DNA of 5,559 bases, taken from Candidatus Heimdallarchaeota archaeon (lineage in GTDB: Archaea; Asgardarchaeota; Heimdallarchaeia; JABLTI01). Where the stretch lies: assembly GCA_030602675.1 (NCBI GenBank), contig JAUVZH010000216.1:1-5559 (forward strand), written 5' to 3'. Below the pieces are notes generated by a model that worked only from the letters and a program-made list of their open reading frames with translations, had not been told where the DNA came from and made no database searches. The position numbers and the translations under genes are program-made. This document shows, in pieces, positions 5,209-5,559 of the stretch (position 1 is its first letter; every line of letters begins with the position of its first letter).

Positions 5209-5559
5209 ATGACTGTTCAAGAGCTATTTATTACTTCAGTTGGCATTGATGTAGGTACATCAACCTCACACATGGTTTTTTCAAGATTACATCTAGTAAA
5301 ACAAATGAGTCGCACATCAAAGAAATTTGAAATCGTTAACAGAGAAATACTCTATCGTGGTGGTATCCATCTTACACCATTAATTGATCATGAAACGATT
5401 AATTTTGATGAATTATCAAAGATTTTTCAGAAGGAATTTGTCAAAGCAAAAATTACTAAAGAGGATATTGATACTGCTATAAACCTGGGTTTGGGTCACC
5501 CTATGGGTCCACTAACCCTGCTAGACCTTATTGGTCTTGACACCGCCCTCTTTGTCGCC
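5209..5559 (+). CDS. eutA: EutA N-terminus (ethanolamine ammonia-lyase reactivating factor), partial and chimeric at its 3' end
   Basis: EutA is a chaperone-like ATPase of the actin/Hsp70 fold. It releases damaged cobalamin from ethanolamine ammonia-lyase (EutBC) so that fresh cofactor can bind. Residues 8-24 carry the first phosphate-binding element, ITSVGIDVGTSTSHMVFS, typical of EutA; next come FEIVNREILYRGGIHLTP (40-57) and a helical stretch that ends in KITKEDIDT (81-89). The ATG at 5209 sits at the expected place before the first strand, although no clear Shine-Dalgarno site precedes it. A full EutA has roughly 460-480 residues; only about 89 are present. The frame stays open to the window edge, but from about residue 90 the sequence is not EutA (see next entry). 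EutA normally continues from the D-(I/V)-D-T motif into a hydrophobic strand and a TGE motif, which are missing. Neighbouring eutB/eutC genes, if any, would lie beyond the window. Confidence 0.82.
   Translation, partial: MTVQELFITSVGIDVGTSTSHMVFSRLHLVKQMSRTSKKFEIVNREILYRGGIHLTPLIDHETINFDELSKIFQKEFVKAKITKEDIDTAINLGLGHPMGPLTLLDLIGLDTALFVA
5473..5559 (+). other. Fragment of 3-hydroxyacyl-CoA dehydrogenase C-terminal domain joined in frame to EutA
   Basis: The last 28-29 codons read T-A-I-N-L-G-L followed by GHPMGPLTLLDLIGLDTAL. That is the well-known start of the C-terminal domain of 3-hydroxyacyl-CoA / 3-hydroxybutyryl-CoA dehydrogenases (Hbd/PaaH type), normally preceded by E-D-I-D-T-A. Base use changes too: 45 of 84 bases from 5476 on are G or C, against 83 of 267 in the EutA part, and C-ending codons (GAC, ACC, GCC, GTC, CTC) become common. 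The exact joint lies within about 5461-5478, where both families share the same motif. It is most likely a false join from another genome or locus. Confidence 0.8.

Noticed and set aside
1..5559. CRISPR array, insertion sequence or integrase attachment site at the tRNA
   Set aside because: No spaced repeats, no transposase or integrase frame, and no second copy of the tRNA 3' end in the window.

Overview
This AT-rich window most likely comes from an archaeon. The signs are TATA-box-like elements about 25 bases before the inferred transcript starts, short leaders with GGAG/GGAGG-type Shine-Dalgarno sites, several probable TTG starts, a tRNA-Asn gene with an extra segment inside its D-loop, and a ComB (2-phosphosulfolactate phosphatase) gene. 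An Asgard-type lineage is possible, given the style of the unknown proteins and the HEAT-repeat protein, but nothing here proves it. The genes are mostly single transcription units facing both ways, not a long operon.

Layout: (1) 149-877, minus: a 242-aa protein with a CxxC pair near each end, an Ala/Ser/Thr-rich linker, and a C-terminal half whose strand/helix pattern loosely resembles a DENN-type module (speculative). (2) 878-1314: a gene-free stretch with an AT-rich inverted repeat at its left end and the tRNA promoter at its right end. (3) 1315-1420, plus: tRNA-Asn(GTT) with encoded CCA and a D-loop enlarged by about 28-30 nt. (4) 1435-1692, minus: a small acidic 85-aa protein. (5) 1858-2910, plus: a DppC/OppC-type ABC transporter permease with no partner genes beside it. 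(6) 2922-2941: a hairpin that probably ends transcription from both sides. (7) 2950 to about 3714, minus: ComB, with an ambiguous start. (8) 3733-3977: a divergent control region containing a 14-bp perfect palindrome. (9) 3978-5081, plus: a protein made almost entirely of HEAT repeats. (10) 5110-5132: a terminator-like hairpin. (11) 5209 to the window end, plus: the N-terminus of EutA, the reactivating factor of ethanolamine ammonia-lyase.

The most important anomaly is at the right edge. The EutA reading frame continues for about 89 residues. Within the shared motif E-D-I-D-T it then switches, in frame, to the C-terminal domain of a 3-hydroxyacyl-CoA dehydrogenase. G+C rises from about 31% (83 of 267 bases) to about 54% (45 of 84 bases) at the same place. 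This looks like a chimeric join at a short shared sequence, most likely an assembly artefact at a contig end, so the last ~85-95 bases should not be used to infer biology.

The genes do not form an obvious pathway together: peptide/solute uptake, sulfonate (coenzyme M type) metabolism, a scaffold protein and B12-enzyme maintenance sit side by side. No mobile element, CRISPR array or rRNA was seen. I found no convincing new multi-gene system. The items most worth a second look are the tRNA D-loop insertion, the 242-aa protein and the palindrome before comB.
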